This document shows, in pieces, positions 18,427 through 30,540 of a stretch of DNA of 64,000 bases; position 1 is the stretch's first letter, and each line of letters starts with the position of its first letter. The DNA is from Ferranicluibacter rubi (GTDB taxonomy: Bacteria; Pseudomonadota; Alphaproteobacteria; Rhizobiales; Rhizobiaceae), in NCBI RefSeq assembly GCF_011603255.1, contig NZ_JAANCM010000005.1:248001-312000 (forward strand), given 5' to 3'. The notes under the pieces are model-generated. The model did no database searches. It worked only from the letters and a program-made list of their open reading frames with translations, and had not been told where the DNA came from. The position numbers and the translations under genes are program-made.

Positions 18427-19863
18427 ATGGGTTTTCTCTGGACTAGCGCCGACCTGCTGGCCGCCATGCACGGTCGCCCGGTGGGCAACCTGCCGCAGGG
18501 CATTACCGGCATCTCGATCGACAGCCGTGCCATGGGCAAGGGCGAGGCCTTCTTCGCCATCAAGGGCGACCGGGTGGATGGGCATGACTATGCTGGTCTC
18601 GCCATTGCCAATGGTGCCGCCCTTCTCGTGGTGAGCGAAGGCAAGCTGCCGGCACTCGGACGCCTGATCGCGCCGATGATCGTCGTGGATGACGTTCTCG
18701 CGGCCATGGTCCGGCTCGGCTGCGCGGCGCGCGACCGGAGTGCGGCCAAGATCATCGCGGTCACGGGCTCCGTCGGCAAGACGACCACCAAGGAGATGCT
18801 GCGGCATGCGCTGTCGCCGAGCGGCCGGGTTCACGCGTCCGTCGCCTCCTTCAACAATCACTGGGGCGTGCCGCTGACGCTCGCGCGCATGCCCGAGGCC
18901 ACAGATTACGGTGTCTTCGAAATCGGCATGAATCATCCCGACGAGATCCGGCCGCTGGTGCGCATGGTCCGTCCGCATGTCGCCGTCATCACCACGATCG
19001 CCCCGGCGCATCTCGGCAATTTCCGCGATCTCGACGAGATCGCCACGGCGAAGGCCGAGATCATGGAAGGGCTGGTCGATGGCGGTCACGTCCTTCTCAA
19101 CCGCGACAATGCGCAGTTCGGCACGCTGGAAAAGGCGGCCGCGATGCTCGGCGTCTCCAGCGTCCATAGCTTCGGCGTCGATCAGCGCGCCGATTTCCGG
19201 ATGATCGAATATGCGGCGACGCCGGAAGGCGGCACGCTCTGGGCGATGATCGACGGCCGCACGCTCGAGATCCCGCTCGGCGCACCGGGCCGCCACATCG
19301 CCGAGAACGCGCTCGCCGTGCTCGGTGCGGCGACGCTCGTCGGCGCAGACCTCGACACGGTGATATCCGCGCTCGCGACGCTGCAGCCGGAAAAGGGCCG
19401 CGGCGAACGCCATCGTCTGTCCGTGGGCACGGGCACGATGACGCTGATCGACGAGAGCTACAACGCCAATCCCGCCTCCATGCGCGCGGCCATCGCGCTT
19501 CTCGGAGAGGCCGAGATCGGTGTCGAGGGCGGACGACGGATTGCCATTCTCGGCGACATGCTGGAGATGGGCACGCATTCCACACAGGCACATGCGTCTC
19601 TTGCCGGCGCGCTCTCGGAGCAGGGGATCGACACGGTCTGGCTTGCCGGACCCGAGATGACGCATCTGCAGGATGCTCTGCCGGAGACGGTCTCCGTGGT
19701 GCATTGCGATGCGGTCGATGATCTGCGCAATCACGCGGTCGCCTCGGTGCGGGCGGGCGATGTCGTCATGATCAAATCCTCGAAGGGAACGGGCTGCGGA
19801 CGGATCGTCCAGGCTCTTCTCGATACATTTCCGGCGCAGGCCGAAACGGAGCAGGCGCTCTAG
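18427..19863 (+). CDS. murF: MurF, UDP-MurNAc-tripeptide:D-Ala-D-Ala ligase
   Basis: A 478-residue Mur ligase. Motifs: [20 protein letters not shown] in domain 1, ATP loop [35 protein letters not shown] and [14 protein letters not shown] in the C-terminal part. It adds D-Ala-D-Ala to the tripeptide precursor. The frame is open upstream into murE, but the ATG at 18427 right after the murE stop (overlapping its GGAGG) is the natural start. mraY follows after 74 bases. Confidence 0.95.
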   Translation: MGFLWTSADLLAAMHGRPVGNLPQGITGISIDSRAMGKGEAFFAIKGDRVDGHDYAGLAIANGAALLVVSEGKLPALGRLIAPMIVVDDVLAAMVRLGCAARDRSAAKIIAVTGSVGKTTTKEMLRHALSPSGRVHASVASFNNHWGVPLTLARMPEATDYGVFEIGMNHPDEIRPLVRMVRPHVAVITTIAPAHLGNFRDLDEIATAKAEIMEGLVDGGHVLLNRDNAQFGTLEKAAAMLGVSSVHSFGVDQRADFRMIEYAATPEGGTLWAMIDGRTLEIPLGAPGRHIAENALAVLGAATLVGADLDTVISALATLQPEKGRGERHRLSVGTGTMTLIDESYNANPASMRAAIALLGEAEIGVEGGRRIAILGDMLEMGTHSTQAHASLAGALSEQGIDTVWLAGPEMTHLQDALPETVSVVHCDAVDDLRNHAVASVRAGDVVMIKSSKGTGCGRIVQALLDTFPAQAETEQAL

Positions 19864-19937
19864 CGCTCGCTCCATCTCATTTTCCTCTCCGGTCGGGAGA
19901 GGCATGTCGATATCGAATTTTCGGGGAAGGGTCCCTC

Positions 19938-21038
19938 ATGCTCATCTGGCTTGTCGAACTGGCGGACCATTTCCAGTTTTTCAATCTGTTCCGGTACATC
20001 ACGTTCCGCACCGGTGCGGCGCTCTTTACCTCCGCCATGATCGTCTTCCTGTTCGGGCCGAAGATGATTTCGTCGCTGCGCGTACGACAGGGCCGGGGAC
20101 AGCCGATCCGCGCCGATGGGCCGCAGACGCACTTCAAGAAGGCGGGGACGCCGACCATGGGCGGCCTGATGATCCTCGCCGGCATCGTCGTCTCGTCGCT
20201 GCTCTGGGCCGACCTTTCCAGCGTCTATGTCGTCTCGACCCTGCTCGTCACGCTCGGCTTCGGCGCCATCGGCTTTTATGACGACTATCTCAAGGTGACG
20301 AAACAGTCGGACAAGGGCTTTTCCGGCAAGGCACGTCTTGCGATTGAGTTCGCGGTCGCCGCCGTCGCCGTGTTCTTCATGATGCGGTCGGCAATCTCCG
20401 CAGGCACGGCCGGCTCCACCTTCGGCTCCTCGTTGACATTCCCGTTCCTCAAGGACTTCACGCTCAATCTCGGCTATTTCTTCATCCTGTTCGGCGGCTT
20501 CGTCATCGTCGGCGCCGGCAATGCGGTGAACCTGACGGACGGGCTCGATGGTCTGGCCATCGTGCCGGTGATGATTGCTGCGGCATCCTTCGGCGTCATC
20601 GCCTACCTCGCCGGCAACGCGGTGTTCGCCAATTACCTGCAGATCCACTTCGTACCCGGCACGGGGGAGCTGGCCGTCATTCTCGGGGCGGTCATCGGGG
20701 CGGGGCTCGGCTTTCTCTGGTTCAACGCGCCGCCCGCCGCCATCTTCATGGGCGACACCGGGTCGCTGGCGCTCGGTGGTCTCATCGGCACCGTCGCCGT
20801 CGCCACCAAGCATGAGATCGTCATGGTCATCATCGGCGGCCTGTTCGTCATGGAGACGCTGTCTGTCATCATTCAGGTTTTCTGGTTCAAGCGGACGGGC
20901 CGCCGCGTGTTCCTCATGGCGCCGATCCACCACCATTTCGAAAAGAAGGGCTGGACGGAAAGCCAGGTCGTCATCCGCTTCTGGATCATCGCCGTCATCC
21001 TGGCCATGGTCGGCCTTTCCACGCTGAAGCTGCGGTAA
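19938..21038 (+). CDS. mraY: MraY, phospho-MurNAc-pentapeptide transferase
   Basis: A 366-residue polytopic membrane enzyme with about ten helices. Conserved motifs are [19 protein letters not shown] with the catalytic Asp pair, [22 protein letters not shown] and the [11 protein letters not shown] histidine motif. It transfers phospho-MurNAc-pentapeptide to undecaprenyl phosphate to form lipid I. Start at 19938 follows GGGAAGGG. murD starts four bases after the stop. Confidence 0.96.
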   Translation: MLIWLVELADHFQFFNLFRYITFRTGAALFTSAMIVFLFGPKMISSLRVRQGRGQPIRADGPQTHFKKAGTPTMGGLMILAGIVVSSLLWADLSSVYVVSTLLVTLGFGAIGFYDDYLKVTKQSDKGFSGKARLAIEFAVAAVAVFFMMRSAISAGTAGSTFGSSLTFPFLKDFTLNLGYFFILFGGFVIVGAGNAVNLTDGLDGLAIVPVMIAAASFGVIAYLAGNAVFANYLQIHFVPGTGELAVILGAVIGAGLGFLWFNAPPAAIFMGDTGSLALGGLIGTVAVATKHEIVMVIIGGLFVMETLSVIIQVFWFKRTGRRVFLMAPIHHHFEKKGWTESQVVIRFWIIAVILAMVGLSTLKLR

Positions 21039-21042
21039 GCCG

Positions 21043-22431
<1,389 letters not shown>

Positions 22432-22503
22432 CAGCCGTGGCGGCTCTGTCGCCGCGGCCGGACGGTTTACGGCGCGACTGCGCTTTTTGACGAGGATGAA
22501 GAC

Positions 22504-23658
22504 ATGGTGAGTCGTGCGGAGCGTGGCCCGGTGGCCGACTGGTTCTGGACCATCGACAGGTTCTTCCTGGCGACGTTCATTCTGTTGATGGGTATCGGGT
22601 TCATGCTGTCCTTCGCCGCGAGCCCTGCGGTCGCGGAGCGGCTGGGCCTCGACAGCTTCCATTTCGTCAAGCGCCAGGCGGCCTTTCTCATTCCGTCGCT
22701 GGTCGTCATGATCGGCCTGTCGTTTCTGACGCCGCGTCAGGTGCGTCGCACGGCCATCGTCATTCTCGCCGCGTCCATCGCCATGATGATTCTCGCACTG
22801 TTCTTCGGTGTCGAGATCAAGGGCTCGCGCCGGTGGTTCTCGATCGGCCCGATCGGCATCCAGCCGTCCGAGTTCATGAAGCCTGCTTTCGTCATCGTCT
22901 GCGCCTGGCTCTTCTCCGAACACGCCCGCCAGCCGGAAATTCCCGGCAATCTCTTCGCGATCCTGCTGTACGGCATCGTTGCCACGCTTCTCATCGCCCA
23001 GCCCGACCTCGGGCAGACCATCCTGACGACGGCCGTCTGGGGCGGCATGTTCTTCATGGCGGGAATGCCGTGGCTCTGGATCGTCGTTCTCGGCGGCTCG
23101 GCCGTCGGCGGTCTCGTCGTCGCCTATACGCTGCTTCCCCACGTCGCCGGCCGTATCGACCGGTTCATGACCGGCGAGGGCGATACGTTCCAAGTGGACA
23201 CGGCGCGCGAGGCGATCATTCGCGGCGACTGGCTGGGACAGGGTCCCGGCGAAGGCATCATCAAGCGGATCATCCCGGACAGCCACACCGACTTCATCTT
23301 CTCGGTCGCGGCGGAAGAGTTCGGCATCGTGTTCTGCATGGTCATCGTCGCCATCTTCTCGTTCCTCGTCATGCGCGGCCTCAGCCACGCTTTCCGTGAG
23401 CGCAACGACTTCAACCGCTTCGCCGTCGCTGGCCTCGTGCTGCAGATCGGTATCCAGTCGATCATCAATGTTGGGGTCAATCTCGAACTGCTGCCCGCCA
23501 AGGGCATGACGCTGCCGCTGATTTCCTACGGTGGTTCCTCGATGATCGCGATCTGCGTCACCGCCGGCTTCATTCTGGCTCTCACCCGCCACCGCCCGGA
23601 AAAGCGCGCTTTGGAGCGCAGCCTGTTCCGTACCGGTGCGCCTGTCGCTGCGGAATAG
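22504..23658 (+). CDS. ftsW: FtsW, septal peptidoglycan glycosyltransferase
   Basis: A 384-residue SEDS-family membrane protein with about ten helices. Landmarks: EIKGSRRWFSIGPIGIQPSE, AQPDLGQTILTT (containing the conserved acidic residue of the family), and the C-terminal LLPAKGMTLPLISYGGSSM. It polymerises lipid II at the septum with FtsI. The gene is followed by an unusually long gap for this cluster (226 bases) holding two hairpins. Confidence 0.95.
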   Translation: MVSRAERGPVADWFWTIDRFFLATFILLMGIGFMLSFAASPAVAERLGLDSFHFVKRQAAFLIPSLVVMIGLSFLTPRQVRRTAIVILAASIAMMILALFFGVEIKGSRRWFSIGPIGIQPSEFMKPAFVIVCAWLFSEHARQPEIPGNLFAILLYGIVATLLIAQPDLGQTILTTAVWGGMFFMAGMPWLWIVVLGGSAVGGLVVAYTLLPHVAGRIDRFMTGEGDTFQVDTAREAIIRGDWLGQGPGEGIIKRIIPDSHTDFIFSVAAEEFGIVFCMVIVAIFSFLVMRGLSHAFRERNDFNRFAVAGLVLQIGIQSIINVGVNLELLPAKGMTLPLISYGGSSMIAICVTAGFILALTRHRPEKRALERSLFRTGAPVAAE

Positions 23659-23706
23659 AAATACGGCATTCCACGCGCGCTCGGTAAGCGCGAGGCCGAC
23701 CAAATG

Positions 23707-23741
23707 ACAGCGTCGCGCGTCCTTCCGACACGCGACGCTGT
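23707..23741 (+). repeat. 11-bp perfect hairpin between ftsW and murG
   Basis: Arms ACAGCGTCGCG (23707-23717) and CGCGACGCTGT (23731-23741) with a 13-nt loop. No U-tract follows directly. It may be an attenuator or protective stem in the dcw transcript. Confidence 0.55.
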
Positions 23742-23772
23742 GGCACTTCAAGCGGCTGCAGAATGGCTGAGG

Positions 23773-23790
23773 AAACCGGTCCCGGTTTTT
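23773..23790 (+). terminator. Weak intrinsic terminator-like hairpin before murG
   Basis: AAACCG-GTCC-CGGTTT (23773-23788) ending in five T in all. Six base pairs only, so termination would be partial. A perfect -35 hexamer TTGACA follows at 23826-23831, though no good -10 is visible behind it. Confidence 0.4.
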
Positions 23791-23884
23791 GGCATTATGC
23801 GCTAGAACATTTCGTCCGTGCTTTTTTGACACATCTTCGCTGCGCTGCTTTGCGCAACACGCTTCGTACTGGAGGTCTCGAGTC

Positions 23885-25009
23885 TTGACCAAGGGCATCG
23901 TCATGCTAGCCGCCGGAGGTACCGGCGGTCATCTTTTTCCAGCCGAGGCGCTCGCGCACGAACTGGCCGCACTGGACTTCACGGTGCACCTGATCACCGA
24001 CCACCGGGCCGAGCGCTACGCCGGCTCCTTCCCGGCCGAGCGCATCCATGTCGTGCGCTCCGCCACGATCGGCTCGCGCAACCCCGTGAAGGTCGCGTCC
24101 TCTCTCTGGCAGCTGTGGAGCGGCCTGCGCGAGGCCCGCAGTATCCTGAAGGAGGTAAAGCCGAAGGTGGTCGTCGGGTTCGGGGGCTACCCGACCGTGC
24201 CGCCGCTTCTCGCCGCCAGCCGGCTGCGCATCCCCACCATCATCCATGAACAGAACGCCGTGATGGGTCGCGCGAACAAGGGCCTCGCCGGGCGCGTCAC
24301 CGCAATCGCCGGCGGCTTCCTGCCGGAAACGGATGGACGCTATGCGCAGAAGACGGTGACGACGGGCAATCCCGTGCGTCCCGCGGTTCTCGAAGCCGCC
24401 GAGGTTCCCTATGCGGCGTCCGGCCCGGGCGAGACGTTCCGGCTCGTCGTGTTCGGCGGCAGCCAGGGCGCGCAGTTCTTTTCCAAGGCCATTCCCGCGG
24501 CGATCGCTCTGCTCGAGCCCGAACTTCGCGCCCGGCTGCACGTGACGCAGCAGGCCCGGCCGGAGGATCTCGACGGCGCGCGGACGGCGATGTCGAAATT
24601 CGAACTGACGGCGGAAATCTCGCCCTTTTTCACCGACATGGCCGGACGGATTGCCGCCGCCCATCTGCTCGTCTGCCGCTCCGGTGCCTCCACCGTGTCG
24701 GAAATTGCCGTCATCGGTCGCCCGTCCATCCTCGTGCCTTATCCCTTCGCGCTCGATCACGATCAGGCGGCAAATGCCGCGGCCCTTGCCGAGACCGGAG
24801 CGGCACGGCTCGTGCCGCAAAAGGACCTGACGCCGGAGGTTCTCGCTGGCTTCATTCGCGACGCGATGAACAACCCTGAGAGCATGACGGAGATGGCGAC
24901 CAGTGCCAAGGCCGCGGGCCGGCCGGATGCCGCGCGCTTGCTTGCCGGCATGGTAGAGGCTATTGCCAGCGGCCAGACGATTGCCCAATTCAAGGAAAAA
25001 CGCTCATGA
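23885..25009 (+). CDS. murG: MurG, lipid II synthase (UDP-GlcNAc transferase), TTG start
   Basis: A 374-residue GT28 glycosyltransferase. The N-terminal glycine loop is [17 protein letters not shown]; the second loop is [11 protein letters not shown]; the C-terminal [14 protein letters not shown] and [14 protein letters not shown] bind UDP-GlcNAc. It converts lipid I to lipid II on the inner membrane face. The frame is open further upstream, but the family N-terminus and a strong GGAGG (23871-23875) point to the TTG at 23885. The stop overlaps murC by four bases. Confidence 0.95.
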   Translation: MTKGIVMLAAGGTGGHLFPAEALAHELAALDFTVHLITDHRAERYAGSFPAERIHVVRSATIGSRNPVKVASSLWQLWSGLREARSILKEVKPKVVVGFGGYPTVPPLLAASRLRIPTIIHEQNAVMGRANKGLAGRVTAIAGGFLPETDGRYAQKTVTTGNPVRPAVLEAAEVPYAASGPGETFRLVVFGGSQGAQFFSKAIPAAIALLEPELRARLHVTQQARPEDLDGARTAMSKFELTAEISPFFTDMAGRIAAAHLLVCRSGASTVSEIAVIGRPSILVPYPFALDHDQAANAAALAETGAARLVPQKDLTPEVLAGFIRDAMNNPESMTEMATSAKAAGRPDAARLLAGMVEAIASGQTIAQFKEKRS

Positions 25010-26429
25010 AACTGCCGCAGACGATCGGCCTCGTCCATTTCATCGGTATCGGCGGGATCGGGATGAGCGGCATTGCGGAAGTGCTGCACAACCTCGGCCA
25101 CCGCGTCCAGGGCTCGGATCAAGCCGATAGCGCCAACGTCCAGCGGTTGCGCGAGAAGGGCATCGAGGTCTTTGTCGGCCACAAGGCTGAGAACCTCGGC
25201 GAGTCCGAGGTTGTCGTCGTTTCCACGGCGATCAAGAAGACCAATCCGGAACTGATCGCGGCCCGCGAGAAGCTGCTGCCCGTCGTGCGCCGCGCCGAAA
25301 TGCTGGCCGAGCTCATGCGTTTCCGCAGCTCGATCGCTATCGGCGGTACGCACGGCAAGACGACGACGACGTCGATGGTCGCGGCCCTGCTGGAAGCCGG
25401 CGGTCTCGACCCGACCGTCATCAATGGCGGCATCATCAATGCTTATGGCACCAATGCGCGCATGGGTGCCGGCGAGTGGATGGTGGTGGAGGCCGACGAA
25501 TCGGACGGTACTTTTCTCAAGCTTCCGGCCGATGTGGCCGTGGTCACCAATATTGACCCGGAGCATCTCGACCATTACGGCACGTTCGACCAGGTGCGGG
25601 CGGCGTTTCGCCAGTTCGTCGAAAACGTGCCGTTCTACGGCTTCGGCGTAATGTGTCTCGACCATCCCGAGGTCCAGACGATGGTCTCCAAGATCGAGGA
25701 CCGCAAGGTCATCACCTATGGCGAGAACCCGCAGGCGGACGTTCGTTTTTTCAACATCCGCATGGACGGGGCGACCTCGATCTTCGACGTCGCTATTCGC
25801 CGTCGCCGTACGGGTCAGTTGATCGAGTTGAAGGATCTGCGCCTGCCGATGCCCGGCCGCCACAATGTCTCCAACGCGACGGCCGCCATTGCGGTCGCGA
25901 ACCGGCTCGGGATGAACTCCGAAGATATCGCCAAGGGCCTTGCGGCCTTCGGCGGCGTCAAGCGGCGCTTCACCTTTACCGGTGAGTGGAACAACGTTCG
26001 GATCTATGACGACTATGGGCACCACCCGGTCGAGATCAAGGCCGTGCTGCGGGCCGCGCGTGAGGCCAGCCAGGGCCGAATCATCGCCGTGCACCAGCCG
26101 CACCGATTCTCTCGCTTGCAGAGCCTGTTCGAGGATTTCGCGGCCTGCTTCAATGATGCGGATACGATTCTTCTGTCGCCCGTCTACTCGGCCGGCGAGG
26201 AGCCGATCGAGGGGATCACCTCGCAGGAGCTGGTTTCCCGGATCAAAGCGGGCGGACATCGCGATGCCCGCTATGTGGAAGGGCCGGAAGCCCTTGCGCC
26301 GCTTGTCTCCACCATTGCACAACCCGGTGACTTCGTGGTTCTTTTGGGCGCCGGCAGCATTACCTACTGGGCTGCCGCGCTGCCGAAGGAATTGGCCGAT
26401 ATCACAAAGCAGGGGACAGGACAGGACGC

Positions 26430-26433
<4 letters not shown>
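25006..26433 (+). CDS. murC: MurC, UDP-MurNAc:L-alanine ligase
   Basis: A 475-residue Mur ligase. [16 protein letters not shown] opens the UDP-binding domain, [14 protein letters not shown] is the ATP loop, EADESDGTF follows, and [13 protein letters not shown] lies in the C-terminal region. It adds L-Ala to UDP-MurNAc. Both ends overlap neighbours by four bases (murG before, murB after), so murG-murC-murB is one coupled unit. Confidence 0.96.
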
Positions 26434-27403
<970 letters not shown>

Positions 27404-27404
<1 letters not shown>

Positions 27405-27649
27405 TGGCGAGCGGTAGCGATTCGCCTCTCGTTCACAATGAGCGGGTGAAGCTCGCTGCCAATTCGATCGACCGCCTCGCGACGGCGTCCATTGCGGCTG
27501 GGTTCATAACGCCGGTTGTGTCGCTTGCGAACGGGCAAGTGCTGTTCGGTCTGTCAGCGCCGCTTGCTATTTCGACGATCACTTGGCTTTTAACAGCGCT
27601 CGCATTACATTGGGCAGCAAGACATATGCTCGGGAAACTTAAGCAGTGA
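27404..27649 (+). CDS. Small two-helix membrane protein of unknown function
   Basis: I do not recognise a named family. The 81-residue product has a polar N-terminus (HNERVKLAANSIDRLA) and two hydrophobic stretches, about residues 30-45 and 53-72, joined by a short turn, so both ends probably face the same side. Its ATG at 27404 uses the last base of the murB TGA (a GTG at 27401 is also possible). Lower GC and codons such as TTA, ATA and ACA differ from the mur genes. Translational coupling to murB and to the next ORF argues that it is real. Confidence 0.6.
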
Positions 27650-27771
27650 CATTCGGGACCATCTTTTACCTCTATCTTCTGCCCGTTTTGCTGGCAGCTT
27701 CCGTGTGGGGTGCGATCTGGATTTCCGAGTGGAGATCCGGGCGTCGTGACAGGCTGCATCCCGGGGAGTGA
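27646..27771 (+). CDS. 41-residue single-helix membrane peptide, unknown function
   Basis: A small frame starting with GTG at 27646, overlapping the previous stop in a GTGA. The product begins MTFGTIFYLYLLPVLLAASV, forming one transmembrane helix, followed by a basic tail rich in Arg (EWRSGRRDRLHPGE). Its stop is 18 bases before the strong terminator at 27790. No family is recognised. The evidence is the GTGA overlap, the clean helix plus positive tail, and its placement inside the transcript. Confidence 0.5.
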   Translation: MTFGTIFYLYLLPVLLAASVWGAIWISEWRSGRRDRLHPGE

Positions 27772-27789
27772 CCTTCCGCGCTATCATAT

Positions 27790-27828
27790 AAAAAGGCCGC
27801 GATGTCAGTGACATCGCGGCCTTTTTGT
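27790..27828. terminator. Strong bidirectional terminator closing the murB transcript
   Basis: A 17-bp perfect stem, 27790-27806 with 27810-27826, loop AGT, AAAAA on one side and TTTTT on the other. It serves the plus-strand mur operon and the convergent transporter gene. Confidence 0.93.
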
Positions 27829-27849
27829 TTGTTCTGATTCCGCTTGAAC

Positions 27850-29154
27850 TCAGACTTCGTTTTTGCCCGAGAGCAAAATGCAGACGAGCGTGATGACGGT
27901 TGCGAACAGGAGGTAGTAGCCGACAGCGGTCATGCCGTAGGTCGCCTGCAGGTAGGTGGCGATGTAGGGCGCCAGAGAGGCGCCGAAGATGCCGGCGAAG
28001 TTGAAGGTGATCGAGGAGCCGGTGTAGCGTACATTGGTCGGGAAGGGTGCGGCCAGCGCCGTTCCGATCAGGCCATAGGTAATGCCCATCAGCGCCATGC
28101 CGATGACGACGAACAGGACGACGCTCGCTTCACCGCCGGTCAGGAGACCCGGCAGGAAGAAGGAGAAGATGCCGATCAGCACGGTGACGCCGATCAGGAT
28201 CTCGCGGCGGCCGAAGCGCTCGGCAAGTTTGCCGGCGATCGGGATGAAGATGCCGAAGAGAACGGCGCCGAGCAGCTGGATTTCCAGGGCATCGACGAAG
28301 GGCAGCTTCAGGACCTTGATGTTGTAGGACAGAAGATAGGCCGAGCCGATGTAGAACAGCACGAAGGTGGCGAGCGCCACGAAGGTGCCGAGAACCAGGC
28401 TGCGCTTGTGGTTGCGGAAGAGTTCGACGACCGGAACCTGAACGCGCTCTTGTTGGTCGATGGTCTTCTGGAACGCCGGCGTCTCGGTGATGGAGAGGCG
28501 GACCCAGAGACCGACTGCGATCAGCAGGATCGAGGCGATGAACGGCACGCGCCAGCCCCAGCTGAGCAGCGCTTCCTGCGACATTACATGCAGCAGCAGC
28601 CAGAAGACGCCGGAGGAGAGGAAGAGGCCGACGGGCGCGCCGAGCTGCGGGAACATGCCGTACCAGCTCTTCTTGCCTTCGGGCGCATTTTCCGTCGCCA
28701 GCAGAACGGCACCGCCCCACTCGCCGCCGAGGCCGAAGCCCTGACCGAACCGGCACAGTGCCAGAAGCAGCGGTGCGAGAACGCCGATCGATTCGTAGGA
28801 GGGGAGAAGGCCGATGATGACGGTGGAGATGCCCATCGTCAGAAGGGCTGCGACCAGCGTGGTCTTGCGGCCGACGCGGTCTCCATAATGGCCGAAGACG
28901 ACCGCGCCGAGCGGGCGGGCGAAAAAGGCGATGGAGAAGGTGGCAAACGATGCCAGCAGCGCCGTCGTCGGATCGGTGTTCGGGAAGAACAGCGTTGGGA
29001 ACACAAGGACGGCAGCCGTTGCGTAGACGTAGAAGTCGAAGAATTCGATGGTGGTGCCGACGAGGCTCGCCAGGAGCACGCGAGCCGGGGAATTGGTAGC
29101 GCGTGCGTCCAAGACATCTGCCTTCGACGATACCGGAGATATCGCGTTGCTCAT
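27850..29154 (-). CDS. MFS transporter, metabolite:H+ symporter (MHS) family
   Basis: A 434-residue protein with about 12 membrane helices. The MHS signature GTTIEFFDFYVYATAA opens it, the A-loop motif GHYGDRVGRKTTL lies between helices 2 and 3, and RFGQGFGLGGEWGGAVLL is the family motif in helix 4-5. Relatives (ProP, KgtP, ShiA) take up compatible solutes, dicarboxylates or shikimate with protons. The substrate here cannot be told. It lies opposite to the cell-division genes and splits the dcw cluster. Confidence 0.9.
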   Translation of the reverse strand: MSNAISPVSSKADVLDARATNSPARVLLASLVGTTIEFFDFYVYATAAVLVFPTLFFPNTDPTTALLASFATFSIAFFARPLGAVVFGHYGDRVGRKTTLVAALLTMGISTVIIGLLPSYESIGVLAPLLLALCRFGQGFGLGGEWGGAVLLATENAPEGKKSWYGMFPQLGAPVGLFLSSGVFWLLLHVMSQEALLSWGWRVPFIASILLIAVGLWVRLSITETPAFQKTIDQQERVQVPVVELFRNHKRSLVLGTFVALATFVLFYIGSAYLLSYNIKVLKLPFVDALEIQLLGAVLFGIFIPIAGKLAERFGRREILIGVTVLIGIFSFFLPGLLTGGEASVVLFVVIGMALMGITYGLIGTALAAPFPTNVRYTGSSITFNFAGIFGASLAPYIATYLQATYGMTAVGYYLLFATVITLVCILLSGKNEV

Positions 29155-29613
29155 GATCTTGTCCGTGTTGAGGATCCGCCACCCTCATAGGTAGCTGACG
29201 GCTTCTTACGGCAAGTTAATGTCGGAAGAAACCCTTTTTGCGCAAGAATATGACGCGATTTCCGGCTGTTTCGCATCAGATGAGACGATGTCGCATAGCC
29301 TCGTCATAAGTCGCCTCACCGCTGCCTTGTCTTTGGGCGAAAGCATGGTGGGGGACGGACTCCTCGACCGGAAAGCGTCTCGGAATCCGCTTCAGCCATG
29401 CAGGATCCGCACCCGTGCCATTTTGAACACAGAGGCCATTTGCTGTGCCGAAAGTCCCTGCCTGATACGCCGCTCACCGCTCCGGGTTAACGAAAGTAAA
29501 CGGTTCGTTAACCTTAATGACGCTTTAGTGAGCGCAGGCAGGCAAGCTTTGAGTCGGGATTCGGCCCGGTCGCTTCGCTGCCGCATGATGGATCAGAAAG
29601 GTCGGGGGTTTTC
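29155..29613. other. Divergent intergenic region between transporter gene and ddlB
   Basis: A 459-base gap. It must contain the ddlB-ftsQAZ promoter region and the transporter promoter. It holds an AT-rich stretch with four TTAA/TAAA elements (29487-29517), described separately. A plus-strand open frame from 29219 has no recognisable domain and is not called as a gene. Confidence 0.5.
29487..29517. promoter_or_regulatory. CtrA-like site upstream of ddlB-ftsQAZ
   Basis: TAAA-N7-TTAACC at 29497-29513 (one mismatch to TTAA-N7-TTAA, exact spacing), flanked by a GTTAAC at 29486-29491 and a second TTAA at 29514-29517. It lies about 100 bases before the ddlB start. CtrA binding is inference from the motif. 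Confidence 0.42.
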
Positions 29614-30540
29614 ATGAGTGGCAAACACGTCGCAGTGCTGATGGGGGGCTTCTCGTCGGAGCGGCCGGTCAGCCTGTCTTCGGGCGCCGCCTGTGCCGAT
29701 GCCCTGGAAGCCTTCGGCTATCGCGTCACCCGCATCGACGTCGACCGGGATATTGCGACGGTTCTCGGCGCCCTGCGCCCGGATGTGGCGTTCAACGCGC
29801 TGCACGGCCCCTTCGGCGAAGACGGCACGATCCAGGGCATTCTGGAATATCTCGAAATCCCCTACACGCATTCCGGCGTGCTGGCCTCGTCGCTCTCCAT
29901 GGACAAGGGACAGGCAAAGATCGTCGCAAAGGCCGCAGGCATTCCCGTCGCCGAAGCGAAGGTCATGGACCGGCACGATTTCGGCCAGGATCATCCGATC
30001 CCGACGCCCTATGTCGTCAAGCCGGTGCGCGAAGGGTCGAGCTTCGGCGTCGTCATCGTCCAGAAGGACCAGTCGCACCCGCCGCAGATCATCACATCCA
30101 GCGAATGGCGCTATGGCGATCTCGTCATGGTCGAGCGGTACATTCCCGGACGGGAGTTCACCTGCGGCGTCATGGGCGGCGAAGCGCTTGCCGTAACCGA
30201 GATCATTCCGCAGGGCCATGCCTTCTACGACTTCGATGCGAAATACGCAGCCGGTGGATCGAAGCATGTCATTCCAGCGGAAATTTTACCGAATATTTAC
30301 CAAAACATTCAAAGACTGGCCGTTGCGGCACATCATGCGATGGGGTGCCGTGGTGTCAGCCGCTCCGACTTCCGTCTCGACGAAAGTGCATCTGGAGAGG
30401 GTGAACTGATCTGGCTCGAAATCAACACGCAGCCGGGCATGACCCCGACATCGCTGGTTCCTGAAATGGCGGTTCATGCCGGCCATTCCTTTGGTGAGTT
30501 CCTCAGCTGGATCGTGGAGGATGCGTCGTGTTTGCGTTGA
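29614..30540 (+). CDS. ddlB: D-alanine-D-alanine ligase
   Basis: A 308-residue ATP-grasp enzyme. [17 protein letters not shown] opens it, [12 protein letters not shown] follows, the ATP site includes [13 protein letters not shown], and [14 protein letters not shown] holds the metal ligands and substrate loop. It makes the D-Ala-D-Ala dipeptide used by MurF. It opens the second half of the dcw cluster; ftsQ starts inside its last codons. Confidence 0.95.
   Translation: MSGKHVAVLMGGFSSERPVSLSSGAACADALEAFGYRVTRIDVDRDIATVLGALRPDVAFNALHGPFGEDGTIQGILEYLEIPYTHSGVLASSLSMDKGQAKIVAKAAGIPVAEAKVMDRHDFGQDHPIPTPYVVKPVREGSSFGVVIVQKDQSHPPQIITSSEWRYGDLVMVERYIPGREFTCGVMGGEALAVTEIIPQGHAFYDFDAKYAAGGSKHVIPAEILPNIYQNIQRLAVAAHHAMGCRGVSRSDFRLDESASGEGELIWLEINTQPGMTPTSLVPEMAVHAGHSFGEFLSWIVEDASCLR

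Noticed and set aside
27844-29190. Plus-strand open frame opposite the MHS transporter
   Set aside because: The minus strand encodes a convincing 12-helix transporter; the plus-strand product is low complexity and Glu/Asp/Arg-rich.
29219-29617. 132-codon frame ending inside the ddlB start with an ATGA overlap
   Set aside because: No ribosome-binding site or domain, and it runs through the likely ddlB promoter region with the CtrA-like elements.
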